A stretch of DNA of 64,000 nucleotides from Xiphydria camelus (GCA_963678675.1 OY783194.1:20748278-20812277), one strand, 5' to 3'; shown: positions 20,476 to 31,233, counted from the first letter of the stretch. Made by a program: numbers and translations. Notes: generated from the letters alone by a model not told the origin.

Positions 20476-20905
20476 GGAAGTTCAACCGTAACTGGTCACG
20501 TCGACATTTTTGTTTGAAATTTTTATGGTAGATAGTTCAAAAAATTAAGTACAAAATGAGTGAAATCCGACGACGATTGACCGTCTCAAACTGTAGTTAT
20601 GAATTTTTGAAAATAATTAAATTTACATGTGTTTAGATAGGACTTCATCTATTTTAATTTTTTTTAAATCAACGGCACGACATTTTTCAATGAAATAAAC
20701 ATATAGTGTAGAAAAAGTATCAATTAATACAGCAAAACAAAAATAAAAGTATTTCACCGTTTGGTTATCGAGAAATAATTAGTGAAAGTTCATTTCTCTT
20801 TCTCAATAGCTGGGACGACTGATGTAAGAGCGCAGACTTGGCAATAGAGCACAGCTTCCATTGGAGTGGGGAGCGCGCGCGAGAGTTTGAAGTGAGGAGG
20901 TTATT

Positions 20906-21170
20906 TATGAGGGGCTGAGATTCATAGTGGTGTAAGTAAGACTACCCAGATTTTCCAAAGCAACCGCGCTTTGTCGTCCCAAACATACATAAGCCCTTCC
21001 TAAGATTACAGTTTCTGTGGCGTATTACCGTCGGACTATGTACTGCTATAATTTGGGCGTATAATGTAGCTAGCAAGAAAGGTTACATGTATATTTTGGG
21101 ATAACAAAGCGATTGCTTTAGAAAATGTGGATAATCTGACTCACACCACTATGAATCTCAGAACCTCATA
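20906..21170. mobile_element. 265-bp MITE
   Basis: Terminal inverted repeats of about 65 bp begin near TGAGGGGCTGAGATTCATAG on the left and end CTATGAATCTCAGAACCTCA on the right. TA lies outside both ends, compatible with Tc1/mariner-type targeting. No ORF. It sits in the 3' flank of the exonuclease frame of copy 1. Confidence 0.65.
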
Positions 21171-21256
21171 TAATGATTAGTACAAAATGAAGTAATTCAG
21201 GCTCATATATTTTTATTCATTCGTTTTTTTTTAAACATTGTAGTAATATTTGAACA

Positions 21257-22937
21257 TCAAAAAGTATAATAATATAATATAATATCATGTACTCTGTAAC
21301 TCACTATTTTGTAAAAAAAAAGACCTAATTTTATCAATAACTTTTTTACATTTGTAACTCGAGGTTTGTTCATGTCATTTCTATCAGCTAATAATTGCAT
21401 CAATCCTCCTTTTTGTTTACTCGCTTTCAATAACATGTCGAATGTAATACCAGCAGCGGCAATTTTTTTTAACATAACTTCAGACACATTGCCCTTCAAA
21501 ACCATTAATGAAGGTAACAATACTAATGCTTTTTCATTACCAATTTCAGATACTACACACTCCAAGTACGACTTTTTCACTAGTAATAATTGTTCTTTGG
21601 ATATTAATTTCTCTGATAGTTTTTGTAAAACTTCAACATCAAATAATGCTTCATGAAAATTGCCAGTAATTCCTAAAAAATGTTCTCCTAATTTTCGCAA
21701 TGTCATCATGCCAGGACCTTTTCTTTCTGGGAAAATTTTTTTGAATATTGCTAGAGAGTCTGTGAAACCACAAATATTCCTGAAATTAGGAATCATTGAA
21801 TTGTCAATAATAGCTTGAATTAAATGACCAGTGTCAAATGGAGCATTGTGGGCAATTAGTACACCATGGCTTTTTTAATATCTTTAGGAATTCATTGAAG
21901 GAAACAAAGGCTTCACTCAATGGACTAGATGTAACTTGATTATTATTGAAATATAATTCTCCATCTCTTTCAGTTAAACCTGTGACTTTGGATGCTCTTG
22001 GATTAATTTCTTTGGTGGGCGTTACATAAATGTTGAACGAATAATCATTTGATTTCGCGGCTATTTGAAGAATATTACATTTCTTCTCTAACCCTGATGT
22101 TTCTAGATCGAAATACACCATAGCCAAGTCTGATTGTGAAAAATTTGAAAAATTACGCTGAGCGGTTTCAAGCTCCTTCAAGCACTCTTTATCCAGGGGT
22201 AAATTATTGCACTGATCTAAATCGACAGTAAGGCCACAATTCGATTGATATTTTACTCCTTCCTTCATTTCTTTCTTCTTTCGCAATTCGTCTCTGTTTC
22301 TGGCTAGCAAGTTTCTACGGGCTTTTGCTGATTTAGTCTTCGCAAAGCTTATCAATATTCTCGACAACAAGTTTTCGTTCCTCGTCTGCAGCTCTCTTGC
22401 AACTCTCCTGTGCGCAGTGTTCTAATGCTGCACCAACTTCTCTTTCATAACGCTTAAATAAATCATGTGATATAGTTGGTATATTCAAACAAGCCAATAT
22501 CTTATTTAGTATGGTGCATCCCACTCCAGCGTGAACAGTACCTATAAAATAAAATTATTCCATGAAATTTCTGTTATAGAAAAGTAAGTTCAAATTGGCT
22601 GATTTAATCTCTTACCCAAGACTGCTTTGGTACTAGCATCAGAGTGCTGATGAGAAACTTTCGTGTTATGTATTTTTCCAGTTGGAACCGTCGTACTTTC
22701 AGAGCACTTATGACATTTTACAGTTAGGATTGAATTGAGCCCTCGCCGCTTTTCGGCCACAATATTCTCTAACGACAGTATTTTCTTACACGCTTAACAT
22801 CTTAAATGTTTGCCAAGGATTGACAGCTCAACAATCCTTCTTCCTGAGTAAATACTTGGGTTTTCCTTGACTTCTTCAGTATCACTAGTATTTGCAACAA
22901 TGTTTTCGGCTATTTTTTTTGCTTTGACACGTGCCAT
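21257..22937 (-). pseudogene. Transposase N-terminus fused to DEDDh exonuclease, core deleted (copy 1)
   Basis: Exon 1 (22937-22616) starts MARVKAKK and contains GRRIVELSILGKHLRC, a CxxC pair and HCKCS-like Cys residues, with one in-frame stop at the first C-x-x-C; donor GTAAG. Exon 2 begins at 22541 (acceptor TATAG) with GTVHAGVGC...YEREVGAA, matching exon 2 of copy 2. It then jumps into RARRNLLARNRDELRKKK, which in copy 2 lies after the D-D-E core; about 400 residues are missing. The exonuclease follows: Exo I VYFDLETSG, Exo II AHNAPFD (after a frameshift at an A6 run near 21870) and Exo III HEALFD. All five D-E-D-D-H residues are present. The nuclease could trim 3' ends; its role in transposition is not known. 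Confidence 0.65.
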
Positions 22938-23279
22938 ATTCTCCAAAAACGAACGCCTTTTATTTGAAACACTCCTTTTTATAAATTTTCCTTTGTACCG
23001 CTACTGATTTGACATTTAGATAATTTTTTGACGCACTGATTGCACGAATAGATAGTATGAAGTTCTTGAAACGACTGACTTGGAAGGCGACTAGCGAGGC
23101 GGAGGTACGCTTCGGCATAAGAGAGAGAGGGCTGGTTTTTTCCTCTCGACGGTGGGAGAAGAAAATTCTAAGCCTCTCTATCGAGATCTGGAGCGTAAGA
23201 GCTAACTCCGAAAAGACAAGCAGATTTCGCGTCGTCCGGTTGGCGCCGTCCCAGGACAATTGTGCGTGCTAAATTTATG

Positions 23280-23480
23280 GCTTGCTAACATGTGTCCGAG
23301 GATACCGAAGGGCAAGACCGTGTCTGTCCCCTTCCGCGAGGCTCCTGCAATTTGAGAACGGGGTCGAGGCACCTTGCTTGCCGAAGAATACCACCCGCCT
23401 TGCCGTCGCGAGCGGTGCCCTCGCGTGAGGCTTCTGATATTGGAGAACAGGGGCGAGGTCTCACGGGCAATCACTGTTCA
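23280..23480. repeat. Pair of ~36-bp GC-rich direct repeats
   Basis: GCGAGGCTCCTGCAATTTGA (about 23336) and a diverged copy (about 23425) both run on into GAGAAC-GGG-CGAGG. GC content is far above the surroundings. No coding sense was recognised. Confidence 0.4.
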
Positions 23481-23583
23481 TAGTCATTGAATCAATTTCC
23501 TTCAACCAAAAGTAGAAATACTTTTCATTTTCATTGAAAGGCGTTTTCATTGAACAATATCGTTGAACGGATGTTCATATTAA

Positions 23584-23988
23584 CTCTTTTAGTGCCGGAC
23601 GACGATATATCGTCGTTCGCTCAGGACCGTTTGGTCATTTTATTACAAATGATTGAAAATATTATACTTATACTTCATACTACACGACCTACATAAAACT
23701 ATGATCAAACGATGATTATTGTTATGTGCAAATATTGTTTCTAGAAGAGGAACTTGTTTATATGTTTTTCATGTTTAACATTTGTTATTCGTATGATTTT
23801 CAATATATATTGAAATACAATTGACATTACATTATTCTCTCTTTCTTCTATAATACGCTGCATTTTGAATTTTTTAAATATCATTCTTACTTTGGGTTTT
23901 ATGAGCATTTTCCTAAACTTAGTAAATTCGTCAAGTTCGTCCGGTTATCTTTGCATAAACACACGGTTTTCGATCGGCATTACAAGGG
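23584..23988. mobile_element. piggyBac-type MITE in TTAA
   Basis: TTAA lies at 23580-23583 and 23989-23992. Inside, the ends are imperfect inverted repeats (C-T/C-CTT-x-TA-x-TGCCG). Near the left end is a perfect palindrome ACGACGATATATCGTCGT. About 405 bp, no ORF. TTAA plus C-start termini fit a non-autonomous piggyBac derivative. Confidence 0.6.
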
Positions 23989-24322
23989 TTAATCTATTTT
24001 CTTTCCATGGCCTACATTCAACGAAATTGATGAATGAAGTTGACTAGTGAGAACCCGGCTAGGGAGCAGACGAAGAGGTAGAATAGAACGCGAGAGAGAT
24101 AGACTGCGCGCGGTTGCCACGATCATCACCATCCGACGTTACTTGTATGTGCGTACGTATTCATGTATCATACTTTTAGGTGTGCGTGAACAGAACGAGA
24201 CTGTACCTCACCAAAACTTTTTGCTTCAACTCGGACCTTTTACTGAGCGTAACGCCAACCCAGAGCATCCAAAATTTTGACGTGTGTCTCGAGAGCCGAT
24301 CGGCTCGGTTGAACCTCCTTAA

Positions 24323-24837
24323 TAAGGAACCGGCTTACCGGAAAAATCCGCAACGTTGACTGGTACGTCTGTCCACGCCGCTAGTTCGCACGAAAAGAGG
24401 ACGAGTTCGGGGATCGCTTCGGCTCGCTAGGGGGAGAGGGCCTGTCCCCACTCTAGGAGCCCCTTACGCGATCTAATTGGTGATCGATTTTCCCCCTCTG
24501 ATTACCATGCGCAACGCTGTTATCGCCTCTGCACGCTCACTCCGCATATGGCCAATCGAAGACACTATTGTCTTCCTTTTTGGTTTCACTGGATGCTCTA
24601 TGGCTTGACACTTTCGCTTGGATGCTTTCACTTCGACTAACCACGACAACCACCCGCACAAACGGACGACCGTTCTTTTTCCCGCCCGGTACGGTACTAG
24701 CGCGAGGGCGCTTGTCTATATCCTGATTGGCCGAGTCCTCTCGATCACCCGTGCGCGTCCTCCCGACTCCTCGCGCCAAATCGGACTCACGATAAACCCT
24801 ACTCAACAGTAAGGTTATTGCACAATTATGTAAATGA
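24323..24837. other. Unassigned stretch
   Basis: It lies between the right end of the TTAA element and the pogo transposase fragment. Open frames here are not in phase with the transposase upstream and show no domain I recognise. It may hold the decayed remainder of that pogo element. Confidence 0.35.
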
Positions 24838-26361
24838 CTGCAGAGGAAATTCCCACTCTTCGCATAGTTCAATCGAGTCGTGAACTGGTTTTTCTTCCAC
24901 ATCTGATAATACGGGCTGGCGGCCATATTTCAATGTATGTGTTCCATGATACTTGCGCTGGATAGTCGAGTATGGAACTGCATATCGTGCAGAAGCCTGA
25001 CGCATGAAAAGGTCGCCTCTTCTAACGACAGCAATCGCTCGCCTTACATACCGTGGGTGGACTAGTTATTGACAATGCGCTAGTTACTGACAGGTAAGGC
25101 GCATTTTCAGTAATTTGAGCGAAATTTCGTTTTAAAAACATAGAAAAAGAATTTGGTGCGCATACTACAGGATCTTGTGTCTTTTCTCGCGTAAAATCAT
25201 CGCTTGACAATAGACCAATATAATTAAATCAAGTTTTCAAGGATGTGCGGGCTGGTGTCAGCTCGCCTGCGTCGGCCATCTACAATAATGGTGTGAAAAT
25301 TCGATCTCAGTTTTTTCTCTTAATTTTGACAATGTAGGTATTAAATATAAATAAAAATTATTCTTGTAGAAAAATAGTAAGTTAATAATTGAAATGATAA
25401 AAAAATTAAATACAAATTTATTTAATAAAAAAATTGGGGTGTCAATAATGTATGCTGTATAAGCTGCTATGTTCCTATTTGTGACACCGGTTTACCCGTC
25501 AATTTTCTAACCTCACTTAATTTCTCAAGTACCTATTCAACACTTTGCAATTAAAATCATTTTGCCTATGAAAGTACATATGCTCTCTCATTTTAATTAA
25601 GAAAAAATAATATATATATATTTTTCTCTCGGGGGTAAAATGCACCACAAAAAAACCACAGGGAAGTACCTACACTCTGAAATCGAGTTATAAGCGGCAT
25701 TAACAGCAGTGAGAAGGCAGGACTTTCTATTAATTCTAGAAAAATATAACAAAGAAGTCACTGAGCATTGCCAAAGAAATTAAACAAGAAATAATAAATG
25801 AGCCTTGAAAATTTGAATTAATAAGATCAATATGACTATCACAATTATTCCCTGCCATTAACACAAGCTATATGTCAGAGAATGAAAATATTACGCCAAA
25901 CAAATTTGTATTTTTATATGAAATAAAAGTTATTTTAATTATTTAGTAAGTAAATTTAATCGTTTATAATAATTTATAATGATAAATCAACACGCGCGAC
26001 CTATTGTCAAAAACTAGCGCACTTGATGCCAGAAATACATCCACTTCAGTTTTGCCCCTGTCATAAACTCATCCACTTGAGACAAATATTTATTTGTGTA
26101 ATATTTAATGTGTTTGTGTTAATTATTTGGATTAATTTTTTGAATATTTTTGACTGTTTGTTAGATGCCGAAGAGTCTAAAGTTTATTTTTATAAAGAAA
26201 ACAAATTATTTTGATACAGAAAATAATATTTAATTGTAGATTCAAGTGAATCCCTAACCAAAAAGTGTCAATAACTGGTCCACCCACGGTATTTGTTATC
26301 ATAATTGCATTTACCTCGCGGCCCCAATTTTTTTCTGTATACACGCGACATTCTGAAGAAA
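24838..26361 (-). pseudogene. pogo transposase N-terminus, split by a TA element
   Basis: The minus strand at 26361-26292 begins MSRVYRKKLGPRG and ends DNKY at an AAATA/TA junction. The frame resumes at 25048 with VRRAIAVVRRGD, YSTIQRKYHG and then LSDVEE and CEEWEFPLQSF, up to a stop at about 24838. This is the psq-type HTH and linker of a pogo-family transposase, which binds the element's ends. Joining the two sides with a single TA keeps the frame exactly. The catalytic domain is not found downstream, so the copy is dead. The longest ORF in this region (24926-24537) is in another frame and is not the gene. Confidence 0.75.
25051..26289. mobile_element. 1.24-kb non-autonomous pogo/Tigger-like element
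   Basis: The left end CCGTGGGTGGACTAGTTATT and the right-end complement (AATAACTGGTCCACCCACGG) are inverted and flanked by TA (25049-25050, 26290-26291). A second internal repeat (ATTGACAATGCGCTAGTTAC versus GTCAAAAACTAGCGCAC) extends the inverted similarity. No long ORF. It is inserted in the HTH-coding part of the pogo transposase described at 24838-26361. Confidence 0.8.
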
Positions 26362-26573
26362 AAAGTGAACATTTTAAACAAGGTCTTCTACAAAAAGATT
26401 GCTTTTCCTCATAATAAAATGGATATTTTGCATGTTTGAACCTATAATTATTACACTGGTTCAGATTCCCGCCAATTTTTAAGGGGATTCACTTTACCCC
26501 CTACTTTTCAGTTTTTTACTTTCAACGCTTATAAAATGTAGGGTATATAAGAAACATATAATCTACCTATAAC

Positions 26574-26829
26574 ATCTGTGGTACTAAGGCAGAACCCGAT
26601 ATGTCAAGAAAGTTGATTTTTCAGGAGACGCTTCAAACCACCGACCAATTCAAAGACGTAGAGCGTGATCGGAATATTATTTTGTTAACCTACAAGTTGT
26701 AGGTGATTTGGAGCCATATTGGGTTTTGCCATCATATTCTTCATTGCTGACTGTACATATTGGCATTAAAAACAAAAAATCGCTTTTTTTTGACATATCG
26801 GGTTTTGTCTTATTGTTAGTACCACAGAC
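26574..26829. mobile_element. 256-bp MITE (TCTGTGGTACTAA ends)
   Basis: Inverted ends TCTGTGGTACTAA and TTAGTACCACAGA, plus a further inner match AACCCGATATGTCAA. AT-rich centre, no ORF. The target duplication is unclear because another MITE starts 4 bp away. Confidence 0.6.
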
Positions 26830-26832
26830 ATA

Positions 26833-26993
26833 CTAACTGTCCCTTTCAATACACGCCAGCGTAGCGGGTTGCATATCGGTTGACGCCTCCGATCCGCTGC
26901 AGGGGTCATGCGCCTGTGGCGCCTGTGTCTGGCGCAAGGCGGATAACCGATATGCAACCCGCCACTCTGGCGTGTATTGAAAGGGACAGATAG
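26833..26993. mobile_element. 161-bp hairpin MITE, TA TSD
   Basis: Nearly complete palindrome: CTAACTGTCCCTTTCAATAC with CGCCAG and GCGGGTTGCATATCGG, repeated inverted on the right, flanked by TA (26831-26832, 26994-26995). It lies in the 5' region of the pogo element whose right end is at 27315. Confidence 0.75.
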
Positions 26994-27149
26994 TATTATT
27001 CCTAACCCTTTATAAAACACATTCCATAGAGTGAAATACCGCCAAAAGTTTTCTGCTAGCCTGTGCAGACAAACGTTTCGGTATTTTATAAAATAACCCA
27101 AAAAAAATAGTAAATATATTTAGCCCACGTAGTACTTACGTTGAAGTTG

Positions 27150-27315
27150 CAGCACCACACAGCACACAGAACAAGATTCTTTGATCGACTGACAAACCAT
27201 CGCCTAGGGTAGAATCGGTCCCGGACGGCTGATGTTGGATGCAGGCTCGAATGTTTCCGAAAATAACCGATTGATTCATTTTACCCACTATGATTCATTT
27301 AACCCCGTTTGACGG
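27150..27315 (-). mobile_element. 5' end and possible first exon of a pogo element
   Basis: The plus-strand end CCCCGTTTGACGG (to 27315) followed by TA resembles the CCGT...GGGG termini of the other pogo elements here. Going inward on the minus strand, a short frame MNQSVIFGNIRACIQ is followed by a donor-like GTAAGT at about 27140. This fits a small 5' exon leading to the transposase N-terminus at 26361. The opposite end of this element was not found. Confidence 0.45.
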
Positions 27316-27317
27316 TA

Positions 27318-27560
27318 CTTTCCTCCAATGGCTTTTCATTTGACGAAAGAACGCCATGTCCAGTGGCTGAAGTAAATGGGTTGCGTTAGGAGGTAGAGCT
27401 ATAAATTTGATCTCTTTTTCTTCACATAGGCGCAGAACCTCAAGGTCAATTCAAATAGCACATAGTTTCTAATGCGCCTAGTAGATGCCGCCACATGTCT
27501 GCTCACCAGTTGCAGCGGCCACTGCCACCAATTTTCACTTATTATAATCCGAACGCTCAA
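27318..27560 (-). pseudogene. pogo (DDE_1) transposase catalytic fragment
   Basis: Minus-strand sequence gives CEEKEIKFIALPPNATHLLQ, then PLDMAFFRQMKSHWRK. This is the conserved block around the third catalytic Asp of pogo-family transposases (LPPN-x-THLLQPLD). Upstream frames are broken. The fragment ends exactly at the TA next to another pogo terminus, so the neighbouring pogo probably inserted into this copy. Confidence 0.75.
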
Positions 27561-27601
27561 AATTTTCACCCTGTTCGGATTAATGAGGCGTTCAGATTAT
27601 A
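27542..27601. repeat. 60-bp inverted repeat
   Basis: TATAATCCGAACGCTC and GAGGCGTTCAGATTATA are inverted with one mismatch, enclosing a second ATCCGAAC/GTTCGGAT pairing. It could be the shortest remnant of a MITE or one end of an unrecognised element. Confidence 0.4.
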
Positions 27602-28017
27602 GTATGTATATATTTTAAAAGGTGAAATTAAACAGTTTTTTATAATTGAAAGTGAATGCAAATTTTAATCATTAAGTATTATTACATTTTTTTAAAATCT
27701 AGAATAGTACTTTGATGAATGGTATTGACAAAGAAAATGAAGGGTACAGGGGAAAAAGGGGTATTGTCCTCAAAAACTGTTTTCGAGTAATCACGTTTTT
27801 AAAGTTTGTAGACTCCGACTGGTTCTCCCTAAGTGATCTCATTTATAGTAATTACATTATAGCAAACTGTTATTTTATTTCTTTAAGCAAAGTACAATTC
27901 TGAAATAATTTCTTGTTAGAACAACGAGAAAAACAGAAAAAGATGCAACAACTTCTGTTTGTTAAGTTGAAAAAGGGGGGAGTCCTGGACATTCCGCCTT
28001 TTTGTGAAGTCCAATAG
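27602..28017. other. No gene recognised; homology word shared with 30.5 kb
   Basis: AT-rich. On the plus strand the words AAGGGTACAGGGGAAA (27739-27754) and the peptide phrase EGYRGKRG recur, inverted, near 30550-30570 (EGYRGNRG). This suggests inverted copies of one coding segment. Confidence 0.35.
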
Positions 28018-29949
28018 TCAAGCTATAGTAGCTGTGGTTAAACTATCGAAATACTGTTGTGTTTCTGGGCGACAGTATTTCTTGAGTTTTTGGAGATCGG
28101 CAAACTTTTCTTTCATCGGAATAGGACCTGAGAATTAAAAGAATTCATTGGCGTTTTTCCTATCTTTTTGACATACCTAATAATGCTTATTATTATACAC
28201 GTGCAGCTAAGGGTTTCTAGATAGTTCAACCTTGAGTTGTTCCTTACCATCGTAAAGAGATCCAGGTAATTCAAATTCACCCGCCTGCAGTGTAGTTGAA
28301 GACGTGTTTTTCTTCTTCTTTGATAACATAACAGCTGTACTGAAGATTCCGTTGTACGTTTCCCGATAGAAGACCAGACGGGGATGATTTTCTTCGATCT
28401 TGAATTCTCTGATGGGCCTCGTTTGAAACAGACACGTATCCTTATATCTGGGCTTCAGAAAGCTTGTCCATTTTCTGAAGATAGACTGATCTGCTTCCAC
28501 AACAGAGTGAACGACTCAGGTTTTTTCCGGGTTGCACGAAATACCTCAACCCATTCTTGTGGCACTTCAACTTTTGTTTTTTGGTTTATCAATCCCATGT
28601 TTTTATCAGGTTCCATGTAAGAGTGACCTCTTATCGGAAAAACCACAAGAATCGTTCTAAACCGCTTTTCCTGGTGTACCAAGTTGTGCAGAAAGCGGAA
28701 AACGATGTAATTTTTATTTTGACCGCCACATGAATCGCAAAAAATATGCAATTCTCTGACTTCCATTGGCAAGAAATTATACACAAAATGTGTGTGGTGC
28801 AATATAGAACATACGTTATCACTTCCTTTCTTGGCCACTGATTCGGGATACACGTAGAAAACGCTCTTTCCTGACGACAGAACGTGTATGTTGAATGAAT
28901 AAACCGACAGCTGCCTACTGTAATACACATGATTTGTGGTGATGTTCGGAACCGGCAAATGTTTTTGGAAATCCATGCAGATGGCTTCTTTTGTAGAATC
29001 TTTTCTGAAATTCAGTTTGGTAGTGCGTTTTCTATTATAAAAAGTTTCCGCTTTTAACTTGTGTAGTTTGTTTTGTTTCGAGGGCTGTAATTTCTGTTGA
29101 AATTTCAGTTATTCGATTAATTAAATTCGATCCCTCCGGAAGATTAGCCTCTTCGGCCTGTAGGGCCTTAAACTTGGCAGTAAATTCATCGCATATACTG
29201 CAGGTATCAGTCCTAGGGTATCCAAAAGCGATATTAAATTCGTTGTTGAAAATAGTTCGGTAGAATTCATAAGAAACTAATGAATCGGGATACGTTTCAA
29301 GATACATGGCGTGCATTTTCCGAATATTAAGCTCTTCTGGCAAGTACAGCTTTGTCGAATCATGCAAACTATAATGGGAGCCCCTACCTTTAAAGGATTT
29401 GATGTGTTCAATTACACGCATTCTCACGTCGTCACCCAGCTTTTTCGGCCTGTTGTTGTGTTTGCCTCTGGCGTCTTTCGGAGCACATCCTGTACTTTTT
29501 AATGCCCTTTGCAAAACTTCCAATTTCTTCTTCCCGATACCATGCAGTGCACAACAAGTTTTTTAGCACACTTGAATGTCGTGCACGACACCATCCTCTA
29601 AGAACCTGACACGATATGCGTAGGAGCTGTCATGAAGGTTGGCAGTGGCTTCGTCTCCACGACATCTTCTTCTTTGCACGGGAATAAGCATTATAAGTCC
29701 ACAGAGATAGGCATTTTGCTCGTCCACAGTGGTCAGCAAATTAAACTTCTGAATTATTTCCTGTCTTGCAACTTCAGGCACGTTTTTAAAACACTGTAAT
29801 CTTTTGCACTTACAGTCCGAGCCGGTGATGTGGCTCTGTAGATTAAGTTTTTTCCGTACGTCGCGCATTCGTCCAAAACTTTTCCGTTTTCTGGTTAAGG
29901 TAACCGTTTCTGTGCCCACGCTGTCAGAATCACTGCCCGAACCGTCCAT
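28018..29949 (-). pseudogene. Unnamed-family DDE-like transposase, copy 1
   Basis: Four minus-strand pieces in order. 29949-29563 starts MDGSGSDSDS and has a Cys cluster (CKCKRLQCF). 29523-29035 has ARGKHNNRPKK, a helical region and DTCSICDEF. 28976-28207 has FQKHLPVPNI, then FCDSCGGQNKN, RGHSYMEPDKN and WTSFLKPRYKDT. The last exon, 28127-28018 (acceptor CTCAG), reads GPIPMKEKFADLQKLKKYC and ends with a stop. I recall this layout in a large, unnamed insect protein family (annotated with DUF7869, as I remember). The Asp residues in CDSCGGQNKN and PDKN are candidates for a DDE catalytic set. Frame changes between pieces mark decay, missed introns or base errors. The second copy is at 32095-34855. 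Confidence 0.55.
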
Positions 29950-30000
29950 TGCTCCACTTAACTAATTTCAACAACAACGAAAGAATTTCTGTAAAACATA

Positions 30001-30298
30001 CGAGGGTGGTCCGATAAGTACTTAGCCTCACCGCCCGATGGTGCCACTATCGCAAGAGAAATTTACTATCGTGTAGTACATTCTCGTAGACGGCTACTGT
30101 CAAAATTTCAGCCGAAACGGACTCGTAGTTTTGTTTTGATCGCATGTGGAAGCGAGCGTGTCCGCGAAGTTGGAGCATCGCTAGATCAAGTGTATCGAGC
30201 TAAAAGGAGACTATATATATATGTTGAGAAATAAATCGCCACTTTTCCAAAATTTTCGTTTTTCTTTTGTAGGCTAAGTACTTATCGGACCGCCCTCG
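30001..30298. mobile_element. 298-bp mariner deletion derivative
   Basis: Ends CGAGGGTGGTCCGATAAGTA and its near-complement (TACTTATCGGACCGCCCTCG) are flanked by TA (29999-30000, 30299-30300). The interior keeps what looks like the 3' end of a mariner transposase frame (LKGDYIEK-like, about 30200) but most of the gene is gone. Confidence 0.8.
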
Positions 30299-30300
30299 TA

Positions 30301-30652
30301 AACAAAACTTTTCATCTGCTGAGTACGTTAGTATGCTCGGCAAAATGTTGCGCTTATCTGACATTCCCCCTCCTTACACTGGCGCTCGGGACATTCCCCC
30401 TTCTTGTACGGTTGTGGAATATTTGAAATGGCTTTATCTCTGGATCCCCTCCGTCTTTTTACGCCTAACGAGTAATGCATAAAATACTTCCTAAGATTCC
30501 CTACAAGATGGCGTGATAAACTCAATTTTGATATTTTTGTGACTCTCCCCCTGTTTCCCCTGTACCCTTCAAATGCTTTATCCCTCAATTTACGCAATAT
30601 CATTTTTTCTGAAATTGAAATATCTTCTTGGTCCGCCCATTCCAAGTGTCGT
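30301..30652 (-). pseudogene. Decayed TE coding fragment
   Basis: A 105-residue minus-strand open stretch (30645-30328) starts MEWADQEDISISEK and contains LRKLRDKAFEGYRGNRGRV. It resembles the N-terminal region of the transposase family at 28 kb in general character only, and it shares the EGYRG-x-RG phrase with plus-strand sequence at 27.74 kb. I cannot name the protein. Confidence 0.3.
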
Positions 30653-31030
30653 GCTGTAACGAGGCGGTCGCGACTTTCATATAAATCACCCGCTTCCCTT
30701 ATAACGAAATCGCGTCGCTGAGTCGCGAGAACGAGACTCTAAGGTCACAAATAATAGAATTCTATAAACGAATCACAGGGAAGGTACTCGTCGGCGAAGT
30801 AACTGACATACTTATAAATGAATAGTAACGTTTATTCAAAACTCGAGGTAACGTGTACACAATCGTGGCTTACAGGAGACTAACTCCAAGCGTTCGCCGG
30901 TCCTTTCTTAAGGACTCGGCGCGGACCAGGTGGGGGAACCAGGACCAGAGGGGCTGGGTCGTCGGCATCTTTGACGAAGATTGTTTTGTGAGGTGCGACA
31001 CCTCCCCTATTAGATTGAGCTTGGTCCTCC
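30653..31030 (-). repeat. Gypsy LTR fragment or solo LTR
   Basis: From 30653 the sequence TGTAACGAGGCGGTCGCGAC and the next ~40 bp match the LTR edge at 63546-63596 of Gypsy element A in the same orientation. A minus-strand AATAAA lies near 30830. The far edge is not defined; 31030 is an estimate. No internal coding sequence is attached. Confidence 0.55.
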
Positions 31031-31108
31031 AAGTTCGCTGAGTGATATTGGACCACTGTGTGACTGGTCAATTCTCCTCTTTCCTGTGTGGTATATGTAC
31101 CTCCAGTA

Positions 31109-31126
31109 CCCCCCCCCCCCCCCCCC
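31109..31126. repeat. C18 mononucleotide run
   Basis: Eighteen consecutive C. Prone to length error; breaks any frame through it. Confidence 0.9.
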
Positions 31127-31233
31127 AAAGTTGCAGCAATTGTAGGTGATTGTTTGGCAGCCGGTCACGTAGCGCTTCACCATGCTTGATGTCGTCTTCC
31201 AGATACATGATAGTATTCCAAATTGATTTAGTA

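Larger units (their letters stand above)
20476..24318 (-). mobile_element. TTAA-flanked transposase/exonuclease element, copy 1 (decayed)
   Basis: The left end GGAAGTTCAACCG (20476-20488) and right end CGGTTGAACCTCC (24306-24318) are inverted, one mismatch apart. The right end is followed by TTAA; the left is preceded by ATAA, one change from TTAA. Copy 2 at 34894-45707 has ends GGAGGTTGCTCAG in TTAA. The interior encodes transposase N-terminal exons and a DEDDh exonuclease on the minus strand and has taken in two MITEs. A TTAA TSD and a GG-start terminus fit the Kolobok superfamily as I remember it; the exact superfamily is not certain. Confidence 0.55.

Noticed and set aside
24537..24926. 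A 129-residue minus-strand ORF starting MAASPYY
   Set aside because: The neighbouring frame reads a pogo HTH and linker (YSTIQRKYHG, CEEWEFPLQ) across the same DNA, so this ORF is a shadow.
26766..27101. 111-residue ORF at 27 kb
   Set aside because: It runs through a hairpin MITE and its flank, so any protein sense is accidental.
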